This document shows positions 43,540 through 52,607 of a DNA stretch of 64,000 nt, piece by piece. Within the stretch, counting starts at the first letter, position 1. The number at the start of each line of letters is the position of its first letter. The notes under the pieces are model-generated. The model did not search any database. It was given only the letters and a program-made list of their open reading frames with translations, and had not been told where the DNA came from. Source of the DNA: Cellulomonas sp. KRMCY2 (GTDB lineage Bacteria > Actinomycetota > Actinomycetes > Actinomycetales > Cellulomonadaceae); contig NZ_JAGF01000001.1 in NCBI RefSeq assembly GCF_000526515.1, positions 4,278,001-4,342,000 of the forward strand, written 5' to 3'. The position numbers and the translations under genes are program-made.

Positions 43540-45216
43540 TCAGCCCGCAGACTCCAGGTGCATCAGGATCTGAGAAGCCTGCGGTCCGGTCGGCTGCGGC
43601 TGGTTGTACGGGTCCTCCTCGGAGGGCCAGCCGACGTAGCTCTGGGTGGAGTACTGCGCCGCGTACGGACGCGTCACCATCGCCAGCGCCGGGACGTCCT
43701 CGACGAAGATCCGCTGAACGGTCTCGATCGCGGCCTGCCGCTCGTCCGCATCGGTGGTCGAGGCGAACGTGGCCAGTGCCTCGGTGGCCTCGTCGTTGTT
43801 GTAGCGACCGAAGTTCCAGGTCACCGACTCGCCGAGCGGGCCGTACTTGGCGCCGTCCATGATGTCCGAGTAGATGTCCCACGGGGTGGCCCCGGTGTCG
43901 GTCCAGTGCAGCGAGGCCTGGAAGTCGCCGTTCGGGATGATCTGACCGAACCATGCGTCGACGTTCGCCGGCTGGACGTCCGCCGCCGCCCCGAGCTCGG
44001 CGGCCGCGTCGGCGACGAGCTGCAGCGATGTCAGGTAGTCGTTCCACCCGGCCGGGTTGGTCAGGGTGAACGTGACGGCCTCACCGTCGGGGTCGATCAG
44101 CGCATCGCTGCCGTCCCAGGTGTAGCCGGCGTCCTCGAGCAGCGCGCGTGCGCCGTCGACGTCGACGTCGAAGCCCTTGCCGTCGAACTCCGAGGCGAGG
44201 AACTCGGCGCCGGCCGGCTGCGGAAGGCCGGTGATGTTGTCGAGCGGCGGGAAGACGCCCGAGGTCGCGACCTCACTGATCTGCTGGCGGTCGACGACCA
44301 TGTTGAGCGCCTGACGGAAGGCCTTGTTGTTGAACGGCTTGGTCTCGTTGTTGAGGAAGAGGGTGTCGATGCCCAGGCCGGCCGGTGCCCACTGGTGGAA
44401 GTTCTCGGGGTCGTTGGCGATGTAGACGTTCTCGTAGTCGGCGATGAACGTCCAGCCCCACTGCACCTCACCTGTGGACAGGGCGGTGGTGAGCGCGTTG
44501 TTGTCGTTGAAGGACGAGTAGCGCAGCTCGGCCACCTTCGGCTCGCCGCCCCAGTAGTCCGGGTTCGGCACCAGGGTGGCGGCCTGCGGGGTCCAGGTGT
44601 CCAGCACGTACGGACCGGTGCCGATCGGGTCGGCGTTGACGTCCGTCGTCGGGTCGGCGATGTCCTTCCAGATGTGCTGCGGCACGATGATCTGCTGCAG
44701 CGGCTTGAGGTAGTTCACGTACTGACCGGCCGTGAAGCCGATCGTGGCCGTGTTGCCGTCGACGCTGATGTCACCGAACGGCAGGGCGTTGTTGTTCAGC
44801 GCCGGGAAGTCCTTGAGCAGCGAGAACGTGAACGCGATGTCCTCGGCGGTGAAGGGCTCGCCGTCGGACCAGGTCACGCCTTCACGGGCGGTGAAGGTGA
44901 CCTCGGTGAAGTCGTCGTTCCAGGCATAGGACTCCGCGAGCCACGGCTCGGGCTCGTCCGAGGGGCGGATGAGGTTGATCTGCACCAGGGGCTCGTACAT
45001 CGCCCACGTGTAGCCCAGGGAGTTGCCGGACGAACCGGCGACGGCCGTGAACGGGGAGTGGTTCTCGGTCTGGGTGCCGTTCGGCATGCCGATGGTGAGC
45101 ACGTCACCCCCGGCGTCGGGGCCCTGCTCGCCGTCGTCGGCCGAGCCGCACCCGGCGGCGAGCAGCGCCACGGCGGCGATACCCGCGGCGATCCCTGCGA
45201 TCCTTGTCCTTCTCAC
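43540..45216 (-). CDS. Family 5 extracellular solute-binding lipoprotein
   Basis: A 558-residue SBP_bac_5 protein. The signal peptide ends in a lipobox LLAAGC (Cys23). The family core includes YEPLVQINL, FTAREGVTWSDGEPFTAEDI and KPFNNKAFRQALNMVVDRQQI. GTG 45216 has AAGGAGG upstream. It would deliver substrate to the permeases encoded downstream. Association with a beta-glucosidase suggests beta-linked oligosaccharides such as cellobiose (as for Thermotoga transporters of this family) rather than peptides; this is inference. Confidence 0.9.
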   Translation of the reverse strand: MRRTRIAGIAAGIAAVALLAAGCGSADDGEQGPDAGGDVLTIGMPNGTQTENHSPFTAVAGSSGNSLGYTWAMYEPLVQINLIRPSDEPEPWLAESYAWNDDFTEVTFTAREGVTWSDGEPFTAEDIAFTFSLLKDFPALNNNALPFGDISVDGNTATIGFTAGQYVNYLKPLQQIIVPQHIWKDIADPTTDVNADPIGTGPYVLDTWTPQAATLVPNPDYWGGEPKVAELRYSSFNDNNALTTALSTGEVQWGWTFIADYENVYIANDPENFHQWAPAGLGIDTLFLNNETKPFNNKAFRQALNMVVDRQQISEVATSGVFPPLDNITGLPQPAGAEFLASEFDGKGFDVDVDGARALLEDAGYTWDGSDALIDPDGEAVTFTLTNPAGWNDYLTSLQLVADAAAELGAAADVQPANVDAWFGQIIPNGDFQASLHWTDTGATPWDIYSDIMDGAKYGPLGESVTWNFGRYNNDEATEALATFASTTDADERQAAIETVQRIFVEDVPALAMVTRPYAAQYSTQSYVGWPSEEDPYNQPQPTGPQASQILMHLESAG

Positions 45217-45268
45217 TGTGTGCCTCCTTGCACTGATGGATGGTGATGCGGGGTCGAGCTCCGTCAGG

Positions 45269-47767
45269 TCAGCGGTTGACCTCCTGTTCGAGTCGCAGAT
45301 CGCGGACCGAGCGGCCCACGCGCAGGCGATAGGGGCCGGCCGGGAGCGTCCAGCCGTGCGCCGCGACGTCCCAGACCTGCAGGGCACGCACCGGGACGTC
45401 GATCCGGGCGGTGGCCGGGTCGCCGGGCTCGGCGCGGGCGACGGCGAAGCCGGCGAGCCAGCGGACCGGACGCTCCGGGCCGTCCGCCGGGCCCTCGAGG
45501 TAGGCCTGGACCACCTCGTGACCCGCCCGGGGCCCGGTGTTGCGCAGCTCGACCTCGAGCCCGAGTCCGCCGTCGGCGGTGTCCCAGCAGGTCAGTGCGT
45601 CGTACTCCCACGTCGTCCAGCCCAGGCCGTGCCCGAACGGCGCAGCCGGGGTCCGGCCCAGGAGGTCCCAGGACCGGTATCCGACGTGCAGGCCCTCGTG
45701 GTAGTCGACCCGGTCGTCGATCCCCGGAACGGCGCCGGGGACCGGGACGTCGGCCTCGGTGGCCGGCAAGGTCCAGGGCAGCCGGCCGGCGGGCTCCGTG
45801 ACGCCGAGCAAGACGTCGGCGAGCGCGTGCCCACCCTCCTGGCCCGGGAACCAGGTCCAGATGACGGTCCGGGCGCGCTCGAACCACGGGAGCACGAGCG
45901 GCGCCCCGGCGTTGACCACGACGACGGCGTCCGGTGCGACGTCGAGGAGCCGCTCGACGAGCTCGTCCTGCCGGCCCGGCAGTCGCAGCGAGGTCCGGTC
46001 CCAGCCCTCCGACTCGACCTCGTCGTTGGTGCCGACGACCACCACGACGGCGTCAGCGCCCACGGCGGCCGCGACGGCCTCGTCGATCTCCTGGCTGATC
46101 GACGGCCCCGGCGGCCGGTGACGCAGGGCGGCGCGGGCGAAGCTGCCGTAGCCGTCGGTGACGACGTTCTGCACCGTCGCCTCGAGCAGGACCGAGCGCG
46201 GCTCGTCGACCTCGATGAGCAGCCCGCGGTCGTCCGGGCTGTTGACGCTCGAGTCGAGGACGACCTCGGAACCGACGACGACCTCGTCGTGGGCGACCAG
46301 CCGACCGTCGACCCGCACCGTGCAGCGCCCGACGGTGCCGACGCCGACCCAGTGCGCGCCGCGCCCGGCGAGCGCCACTGTCGTGCGGATGCGGACGGCG
46401 GCGGTCAGCGGCCCCGCGTCGCGGAGCCAGCCGGACCACGGCCCGGTGTGCCGTTCGGTACGCAGCACCGCCCCGGCGGCGTCGAGCAGGTCGATCCGCA
46501 GCCCGGCCGCACCCGACACCGGGTCGACGGCGCGCGCGGTCACGTCCAGGTCGGGTGCGTGCCGTCGGGCGTCCCCACCGCGCAGGACGACGACGTCCGC
46601 ATCCGGCAGGGCCGCCCGGAGCCCCTCGTGCGGGGTCACGACGTGCCACGGCCGCACGCTCGCGCTGCCGCCGCCCTGGATGAAGGCGTCGACGGCGTTC
46701 GGGCCGATCAGGGCGACCCGGGCGGTGGCGGGCAGCTCGAGCGGGAGCTGGCAACCCTCGTCCCGCAGCACGACGGTCGATCGCGCGGCGAGCTCGCGCA
46801 GCAGGGCACGGTCACCGGCGAGCGCCTCCGCGGCCGGTCCGGTCGGCAGGCCGTCCAGCGCGTCGACCCGGCCGGCGAGCCGCAGGATCCGCAGCACCTT
46901 GTCGTCGACGGTCGCCTCGCTGACCTCGCCGGCCAGGACGGCGTCGAGCAGGCCGTCGACCCACGGTCCGCCGGGCCCCGGCATCACGAGGTCGAGGCCG
47001 GCGTTCGCAGCGGCGGCTGCGGAGCGGGTCGCGAGCCAGTCGCTCATCACGACTCCGTCGAAGCCCCACTCGGACTTGAGGATCCCCCGGAGCAGGCCGT
47101 GGTGCTCGGTCGCCGTGGCGGCCTCCTGGCCGTCGTCGAGCCCGTTGTAGGCGGCCATGACGGTCCAGGCGCCGCGATCGACGAGGTGCTCGAACGGGGC
47201 GAGGTAGACCTCACGCAGGGTGCGCTCGCTCATCCTGGCGAGGTAGCTCGTCCGCGCGGTCTCGGAGTCGTTGGCCACGAAGTGCTTGACGCAGGCCGCC
47301 ACGCCGCAGGCCTGCATGTGCTCGACGAGGCTGCCGGCGATCTGCGCCGTGAGCAGCGGGTCCTCGGCGAAGCACTCGAAGTGCCGACCGCCGACAGGTG
47401 TGCGCTGCAGGTTGACGACCGGCGCGAGCACGACGTCGACGCCGTGCCGACGCGCCTCGGCAGCGAACAGCCGGCCGGCCCGGGCTGCCAGGTCGACGTC
47501 CCAGGTCGCGGCGAGCGCGCTCGGGGCCGGGAACGATGCCGAGGTCTCCCCCTCGATCTCACCGGTGCCGCGGACGCCGGCCGGACCGTCCGACACGACG
47601 AGCGACCGGAGACCGATCTCCGGGAGCGGGTGCAGCCGCCACGACGTGGCACCGGTCAGCAGCCGGACCTTGGCCGGCAGGTCGAGCCGCGCGACGCGGC
47701 GGACCAGGTCGGCCTCGGTGGCACCCGTCTGGTCCGGCGGGTGGGTCCCCAGGCTGAGCGACGTCAC
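45269..47767 (-). CDS. Glycoside hydrolase family 3 beta-glucosidase
   Basis: An 832-residue enzyme, probably cytoplasmic as no signal peptide is seen. It releases terminal beta-linked sugars. GH3 N-terminal barrel with KHFVANDSE and GFDGVVMSDW, where Asp243 is the nucleophile; a (alpha/beta)6 domain follows, interrupted by a PA14-like insert (about residues 400-530), and a fibronectin III-like C-terminal domain. GTG 47767 has AAGGAG upstream. First gene of the operon with the ABC transporter, facing a TetR gene. Confidence 0.93.
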   Translation of the reverse strand: MTSLSLGTHPPDQTGATEADLVRRVARLDLPAKVRLLTGATSWRLHPLPEIGLRSLVVSDGPAGVRGTGEIEGETSASFPAPSALAATWDVDLAARAGRLFAAEARRHGVDVVLAPVVNLQRTPVGGRHFECFAEDPLLTAQIAGSLVEHMQACGVAACVKHFVANDSETARTSYLARMSERTLREVYLAPFEHLVDRGAWTVMAAYNGLDDGQEAATATEHHGLLRGILKSEWGFDGVVMSDWLATRSAAAAANAGLDLVMPGPGGPWVDGLLDAVLAGEVSEATVDDKVLRILRLAGRVDALDGLPTGPAAEALAGDRALLRELAARSTVVLRDEGCQLPLELPATARVALIGPNAVDAFIQGGGSASVRPWHVVTPHEGLRAALPDADVVVLRGGDARRHAPDLDVTARAVDPVSGAAGLRIDLLDAAGAVLRTERHTGPWSGWLRDAGPLTAAVRIRTTVALAGRGAHWVGVGTVGRCTVRVDGRLVAHDEVVVGSEVVLDSSVNSPDDRGLLIEVDEPRSVLLEATVQNVVTDGYGSFARAALRHRPPGPSISQEIDEAVAAAVGADAVVVVVGTNDEVESEGWDRTSLRLPGRQDELVERLLDVAPDAVVVVNAGAPLVLPWFERARTVIWTWFPGQEGGHALADVLLGVTEPAGRLPWTLPATEADVPVPGAVPGIDDRVDYHEGLHVGYRSWDLLGRTPAAPFGHGLGWTTWEYDALTCWDTADGGLGLEVELRNTGPRAGHEVVQAYLEGPADGPERPVRWLAGFAVARAEPGDPATARIDVPVRALQVWDVAAHGWTLPAGPYRLRVGRSVRDLRLEQEVNR

Positions 47768-47817
47768 TGTGGCTTCTCCTTGCGCTCCGGTGCGGAAGCC
47801 ACCAGTGAAGCACAACG

Positions 47818-47835
47818 TTACTTACAGGTCAGTAA
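47818..47835. promoter_or_regulatory. Palindromic operator between the GH3 and TetR genes
   Basis: TTACTTACAGGTCAGTAA is a near-perfect palindrome (arms TTACTTAC and GTCAGTAA, one mismatch, 2-base centre) in an AT-rich 84-base divergent gap. It overlaps the predicted -35 of the TetR gene. A likely site for the TetR protein, controlling both directions. Confidence 0.6.
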
Positions 47836-47839
47836 GGTC

Positions 47840-47845
47840 TAAGAT
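47840..47845 (+). promoter_or_regulatory. -10 element of a leaderless TetR transcript
   Basis: TAAGAT ends 6 bases before ATG 47852, and no Shine-Dalgarno sequence is present. This spacing is characteristic of leaderless mRNAs in actinobacteria. TTACTT at 47818-47823 would be the -35 with 16-base spacing. Confidence 0.5.
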
Positions 47846-47851
47846 CACAGT

Positions 47852-48565
47852 ATGGTTACGGATGTGACGACGCACCGCGAGGGCACAGCCGACGTCCGAC
47901 CGAGCCCGGAGCCGCCCACCCACCGCCGAAGCCGCAAGCCGCGCGCCGAGACCGCGGCCCGCCGCGAGGCGATCCTGCAGGCGGCGATGACCACGTTCGG
48001 GGCCAAGGGCTACTACAACGGCTCGCTCACCGAGGTCGCCGACCAGGTGGGCATCACGCACGCCGGCGTCCTGCACCACTTCGGCAGCAAGGACCAGCTG
48101 CTGCTCGAGGTCCTCGAGTACCGCGACCGCACCGACGTCGAGCACCTCGAGGGCCAGCAGGTGCCCGGCGGGCTCGGGCTCTTCGAGCACCTGGTCAAGA
48201 CGGCCCGCCTCAACGCCGAGCGCCCGGGGATCGTGGCGACCTACGCCGTTCTCTCAGCCGAGGCAGTGACCGAGAACCACCCCGGCCAGGCCTGGTTCCG
48301 GATGCGGTACACCGTGCTGCGCGACCAGGTCAGGACCGCCCTGACCGAGGTGTGCGACCCCGCCGACCCGCCCAGCAGCGGCGACCTCGACGCCGCGGCC
48401 GCCTCCGTGCTCGCCGTGATGGACGGCCTTCAGGTCCAGTGGCTGCTCGACCGTGACAACGTCGACCTCGCCCGGCACACGGCCTTCGCGATCGAGGCGA
48501 TCCTGGCCGCGGCCGTGAGCGGGCGTCGTCGCACACCGGTGCTGCGCTCGCCGGCCGAGGCCTGA
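47852..48565 (+). CDS. TetR-family regulator of the beta-glucosidase/ABC operon
   Basis: A 237-residue regulator. A Pro/Arg-rich N-terminal extension of about 30 residues precedes the helix-turn-helix (LTEVADQVGITHAGVLHHFGSKDQLL, cited in parts: LTEVADQVGIT and HHFGSKDQL). The ligand domain follows. Divergent from the GH3 gene with an operator-like palindrome in between, so it probably represses the operon until sugar is present. A VLHHFGSK helix differs from the usual YYHFxSK. Confidence 0.88.
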   Translation: MVTDVTTHREGTADVRPSPEPPTHRRSRKPRAETAARREAILQAAMTTFGAKGYYNGSLTEVADQVGITHAGVLHHFGSKDQLLLEVLEYRDRTDVEHLEGQQVPGGLGLFEHLVKTARLNAERPGIVATYAVLSAEAVTENHPGQAWFRMRYTVLRDQVRTALTEVCDPADPPSSGDLDAAAASVLAVMDGLQVQWLLDRDNVDLARHTAFAIEAILAAAVSGRRRTPVLRSPAEA

Positions 48566-48634
48566 CGGACCGAGCAGCACCTGACGGAAGGAGCACCACC
48601 CGACCGGCTGGGAGGGCTTCGCCCGGGTCGGCCG

Positions 48635-49384
48635 TCAGCCGCGGGCCACCTGGGTGTTCGACACCTGGGCGCGTGGCCGGATGACCATCGAGTCGATGTT
48701 CACATGGTGCGGTCGGGTCAGGCACCAGACGATCGCATCGGCGACGTCCTCGGCGACCAGCGGCTCGGCGACCCCGGCATACACGGCGTCCGCCTTCGCC
48801 TGGTCGCCGTCGAACCGCCGCACCGAGAACTCCTCGGTGCGCACCATGCCGGGGGCGATCTCGATCACCCGGACCGGCTGCCCGACGAGCTCGAGCCGCA
48901 GCGTGCTCGCGATCGTCCGCTCGGCGTGCTTGGCGGCGACGTACCCGCCGCCGCCGGGATAGGTGCCGTGCGCCGCGGTCGAGGTGAGCACGACGATGTC
49001 ACCTCGACCCGAGGCCGTCAGCGCCGGCAGCAGGGCCTGGGTGACGCGCAACGTGCCCAGGACGTTGACCTCGAACATGGACCGCCAGCGCGCCACGCTG
49101 CCCGAGGCGACCGGGTCGGCGCCGACGGCACCACCGGCGTTGTTGACCAGGGCGTGCACGGGACCGCCGGCCGTGACCTCGTGCGCGAGGAGGGCGACGT
49201 CGTCGCCGGACGTCACGTCCGCGACCAGCGGCACGGCGCCGGTCTCGGCCGCGAGCCGTGCCAGACGGTCGGCCCGGCGGGCGACCGCGACGACGTCCCA
49301 GCCCCGAGCGCGCAGCAGTCGCACGGTCGCCGCACCGATACCCGAGGATGCACCGGTCACGACGGCGCGCAGCGGTCCTGTCAC
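48635..49384 (-). CDS. Short-chain dehydrogenase/reductase
   Basis: A 249-residue classical SDR. Cofactor motif TGASSGIG (residues 10-17), NNAG, the catalytic Ser in VLTSTAAHG, and YVAAK (Tyr, Lys). An Arg-containing segment after the second strand (VARRADRL) suggests NADP(H). GTG 49384 overlaps the aminotransferase stop (GTGA). It resembles YdfG-type hydroxy-acid dehydrogenases, but the substrate is unknown. Co-translated with the aminotransferase. Confidence 0.88.
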   Translation of the reverse strand: MTGPLRAVVTGASSGIGAATVRLLRARGWDVVAVARRADRLARLAAETGAVPLVADVTSGDDVALLAHEVTAGGPVHALVNNAGGAVGADPVASGSVARWRSMFEVNVLGTLRVTQALLPALTASGRGDIVVLTSTAAHGTYPGGGGYVAAKHAERTIASTLRLELVGQPVRVIEIAPGMVRTEEFSVRRFDGDQAKADAVYAGVAEPLVAEDVADAIVWCLTRPHHVNIDSMVIRPRAQVSNTQVARG

Positions 49385-50709
49385 GTCGAGATCTCCTTGT
49401 CGAGCGTCGTCAGTGCCTCGTCGTAGATGTGCAGGGCCCGCTGGACCTCGTCCTGGGTCACGACGCACGGCGGGACCACGTGGATCCGGTTGTCCGCGAG
49501 GAACGGCAGGAGGCCACGGCCGAGCAGGTCGGACTTCAGACGACCCATCACCGCCGCGGAGACCGGCTCACGGGTCGTGGCGTCGGCGACGAGCTCGAGC
49601 GCCCAGAACACGCCGAGACCACGGACCTCCCCCACGACCGGGTGCCGCTCGGCCAGCTCGGCGAGTCCGGGACCGAGCACCGTCGCACCGATCCGGGCCG
49701 CGTTCTCGACGATGCCCTCGCTGTCCATCGCGTCCAGCGTCGCGACGATCGACGCCATCGCCAACGGGTGCCCGGAGTAGGTCAGCCCGCCCGGGAACAC
49801 CCGCTCGTCGAACGTCGCGGCGATCTCGTCCGAGATCAGCACGCCGCCGGTCGGCACGTAGCCCGAGTTGACCCCCTTGGCGAACGTGACCAGGTCCGGC
49901 ACGACGTCGAACTGGTCGAACGCGAACCAGGAGCCCGTCCGGCCGAAGCCGGCCATCACCTCGTCCAGGATCAGCACGATCCCGTACCGGTCGGCCAGCG
50001 CCCGGACGCCGGGCAGGTAGCCGGGTGGCGGGACGAGGACGCCGCCGGTGCCGACGACCGTCTCGAGCAGGATCGCAGCGATCGACGCCGGCCCCTCCGC
50101 CTCGATCACCCGGTGCAGGTGGTAGAGCGCACGCTCGGTCTCCTGCTCGGGCGAGGTCGCCCAGAACTCGGTGCGGTACAGGTAGGGCCCGAAGAAGTGC
50201 ACGTGGCCGCGGGCGAACTCGTTGGGCACCCGCCGCCAGTCCCCCGTCGCGACGATCGCCGCGCCGGTGTTGCCGTGGTACGACCGGTAGGTGGACAGGA
50301 CCTTGTCCCGGCCGGTGTGCAGCCGCGCCATCCGCATCGCGTTCTCGTTGGCGTCGGCCCCGCCGTTGGTGAAGAAGACCTTGCGCATCCCGTCCGGCGC
50401 GAGCGCCGCGATCGCCCGGGCGGCCTGACCGCGGACCAGGTGGGCGTGGCCTGGCGCGACAGTCGTCATCGCCTCGGCCTGAGCGCGGATCGCCTCGACG
50501 ACCCGCGGGTGCTGGTGCCCGATGTTGACGTTGACCAGCTGGCTGGAGAAGTCCAGGTACCGGCGCCCCGCGTCGTCCCACACCTCGCTGCCGAGACCGC
50601 CGGCCAGGACGAGGGGGGCGAGCGAGCCCTGCGCGGACCAGGAGTGGAAGACGTGGGCACGGTCCAGCCGGAGGGCCAGGAGATCCTGCGCGTTCGGTTC
50701 CGAGGGCAT
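49381..50709 (-). CDS. Class III pyridoxal-phosphate aminotransferase
   Basis: A 442-residue fold-type I aminotransferase. Motifs: FFTNGGADANENAMRMAR, YRSYHGNT, VLILDEVMAGFGRTGSWFA (cofactor Asp) and VTFAKGVNSGYVPTGG with the Schiff-base Lys. It is closest to omega-amino-acid:pyruvate or taurine/putrescine-type enzymes. The substrate is not certain. The SDR overlapping its end could reduce the aldehyde or keto acid it makes. Confidence 0.88.
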   Translation of the reverse strand: MPSEPNAQDLLALRLDRAHVFHSWSAQGSLAPLVLAGGLGSEVWDDAGRRYLDFSSQLVNVNIGHQHPRVVEAIRAQAEAMTTVAPGHAHLVRGQAARAIAALAPDGMRKVFFTNGGADANENAMRMARLHTGRDKVLSTYRSYHGNTGAAIVATGDWRRVPNEFARGHVHFFGPYLYRTEFWATSPEQETERALYHLHRVIEAEGPASIAAILLETVVGTGGVLVPPPGYLPGVRALADRYGIVLILDEVMAGFGRTGSWFAFDQFDVVPDLVTFAKGVNSGYVPTGGVLISDEIAATFDERVFPGGLTYSGHPLAMASIVATLDAMDSEGIVENAARIGATVLGPGLAELAERHPVVGEVRGLGVFWALELVADATTREPVSAAVMGRLKSDLLGRGLLPFLADNRIHVVPPCVVTQDEVQRALHIYDEALTTLDKEIST

Positions 50710-50770
50710 CGGGACACCCTTCTCGTCGTGCCCACGGTCGCGGTGGGCGATCCCACCACCCTAGGCCGGT

Positions 50771-50790
50771 GCGTGTGCGAGCATCGGCGC
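50771..50790 (+). promoter_or_regulatory. 20-bp element upstream of the GGDEF gene (copy 1)
   Basis: This 20-base block matches 52588-52607 at 19 of 20 positions. It contains GAGCAT (50779-50784), a possible extended -10. Here it lies 99 bases upstream of the GGDEF start codon. Confidence 0.4.
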
Positions 50791-50888
50791 GACCGCCGCG
50801 GCTCATCTCCGTCGCTCGGGAGCCGATGGGCAGAGCGACGGTGCTGACGCGCCGCCGTGGGCGCACCGCGGCAGGGAGGTGGATCTGG

Positions 50889-52538
50889 GTGTCCGCAGTC
50901 GTCGAGCACACCCTGCCTGCCGTGAGCACCGTCGCGCCCGACTGGGATGCACTCGTCGAAGAGATGGAGTTCCTCCGGGACTCCGACGCGCGCGCGTGCG
51001 TGCGACGCTCGGTCGAGGCGATCACCCTCGCGCGCGCCCTCGCCGACGAGGACGCCGAGATGCGCCTGTCGTACTTCGCCGCCTTCGCGCACCACCTCCT
51101 CGGCGAGGACGGCCCTGCCCTCGAGGCCGCAGGCCGCACCGAGCACCTCGCCCGCGAGCGCGGAGAGCTCGTCTGGCAGTCCCGCGCGCTCGCCTGCCGC
51201 GGCCTGGTCCACCATGAGGTCGGCGACATCGAGGATGCCGTCGACCTCCTGGTTCGCGCGCTCGACCTGCGCCAGGAGGCCGGCGACGTGCTCGGCACCG
51301 CCGAGATCCTCAACAACCTGGGGACCGTCTACACCGGGATGAGGCAGTTCGCCCCGCAGGCTGCTCGGGTGCTCACCGACGCCCGTCGCCTGTGGCTTAC
51401 CGCGGGCGACACCGACCATGCGTCGATCGCCCTGACCGGACTGGCGAAGGCCTACGTGGCGACGAGCGGCTACCTCGCGGAGACCAACCCCAGAGGTGCG
51501 CTGACTGCGGCACGGCACGCGCTCGGCATCGCGCAGCAAGCGGTCGAGGAGTCCGATGCCGCAGGCCTGAGCCGGACCGGGGTCGACGCCCGTCTCGCCG
51601 TCGTCGGAGCGCACCTCGTCGCCAACGACCTCGACGCCGCCGGGACGGTCCTGGAGGCCACCCGCGCGATGCTCGCGAGGTTCCCCACGGCCCGCCAGCA
51701 GCTCACACTGCACCGGGTCCGGGCGGGCTGGCTCGTGCGGACCGGCCGGCACGACGAGGCCGTGCTCGAGGTGTGCGACGGGCTCGACCTGTGCGAGGAG
51801 CTCGCCCGACCGGGCGAGCGGCTCGAGCTGCTGCGGACCCTCGTCGCGGCCCACGAGGGGTGCGGCGACCCGATCGCGGCGCTGCGCACCCTGCACGAGG
51901 TGTACGACCTGACGATCCAGCAGAGCCGGGCCGTCGCGGAACGCCGTGCGGTGCTGCTCAGCTCGCGGCTCGAGGTCGAGCGCGCCGAGCGGATCGCCGC
52001 GGCCGAACGGCGCCGCTCCCTCGCCCTCGAGCAGCACAACACCCGGCTCACGCACGAGGCGACGCACGACGCCCTGACCGGGCTGCCGAACCGCCGTGCC
52101 CTCGACACCGCCCTGGCGCAGTGGGTCGGCGATCATCCCGGACCGTTCGCCTTCGCCCTCGTCGACATCGACCACTTCAAGCACGTCAACGACCACTGGT
52201 CGCACCAGGTGGGCGATCACGTGCTGACCCGGCTGGGCTCGCTGCTGGGCGAGGCCGTGCGGTCGAGCGACCTCGCAGCGCGGTACGGCGGCGAGGAGTT
52301 CGGCCTGCTCCTCGACGCACCCGACGCGACCGTGGCGCACGACACCTGCGAGCGGATCCGCGCGGCGGTCGCTGCGCTCGACTGGGCGGACCTGATCCCC
52401 GGCTCGGGCCTGACCGTCAGCATCGGCCTGACGATGGGCGCCTCGGGCTGCTCGGTCGACGCGCTCCTCGGACGGGCGGACAGGGCGCTGTACGAGGCCA
52501 AGGCCCAGGGCCGCGACCAGGTGCGTCTGAACCTCTGA
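50889..52538 (+). CDS. TPR-containing diguanylate cyclase
   Basis: A 549-residue protein without membrane segments or signal peptide. Residues 1 to about 350 are helical TPR-like repeats (for example AEILNNLGTVYTGMRQ), a short coiled coil follows (VERAERIAAAERRRSLALEQ), then a GGDEF domain (HDALTGLPNRRAL, DIDHFKHVND, YGGEEFGLL). The intact GGEEF signature predicts cyclic di-GMP synthesis, and RSSD five residues before it is the product-inhibition I-site. GTG 50889 has GGGAGG about 10 bases upstream, which decides the start over an upstream open frame. Confidence 0.92.
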   Translation: MSAVVEHTLPAVSTVAPDWDALVEEMEFLRDSDARACVRRSVEAITLARALADEDAEMRLSYFAAFAHHLLGEDGPALEAAGRTEHLARERGELVWQSRALACRGLVHHEVGDIEDAVDLLVRALDLRQEAGDVLGTAEILNNLGTVYTGMRQFAPQAARVLTDARRLWLTAGDTDHASIALTGLAKAYVATSGYLAETNPRGALTAARHALGIAQQAVEESDAAGLSRTGVDARLAVVGAHLVANDLDAAGTVLEATRAMLARFPTARQQLTLHRVRAGWLVRTGRHDEAVLEVCDGLDLCEELARPGERLELLRTLVAAHEGCGDPIAALRTLHEVYDLTIQQSRAVAERRAVLLSSRLEVERAERIAAAERRRSLALEQHNTRLTHEATHDALTGLPNRRALDTALAQWVGDHPGPFAFALVDIDHFKHVNDHWSHQVGDHVLTRLGSLLGEAVRSSDLAARYGGEEFGLLLDAPDATVAHDTCERIRAAVAALDWADLIPGSGLTVSIGLTMGASGCSVDALLGRADRALYEAKAQGRDQVRLNL

Positions 52539-52587
52539 CCCGGGCGTGGTCGCCCGGCGACGGGCCGTCCCGTCATCCGTGGCCGAT

Positions 52588-52607
52588 GCGTGTGCGAGCA
52601 TCAGCGC
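52588..52607 (+). promoter_or_regulatory. 20-bp element upstream of the ybjQ-like gene (copy 2)
   Basis: Near-copy of 50771-50790. GAGCAT (52596-52601) ends 6 bases before ATG 52608 and no Shine-Dalgarno is present, suggesting a leaderless transcript with this as its -10. Confidence 0.4.

Noticed and set aside
45023-47842. A 939-codon plus-strand open frame
   Set aside because: Shadow of the GH3 gene on the opposite strand.
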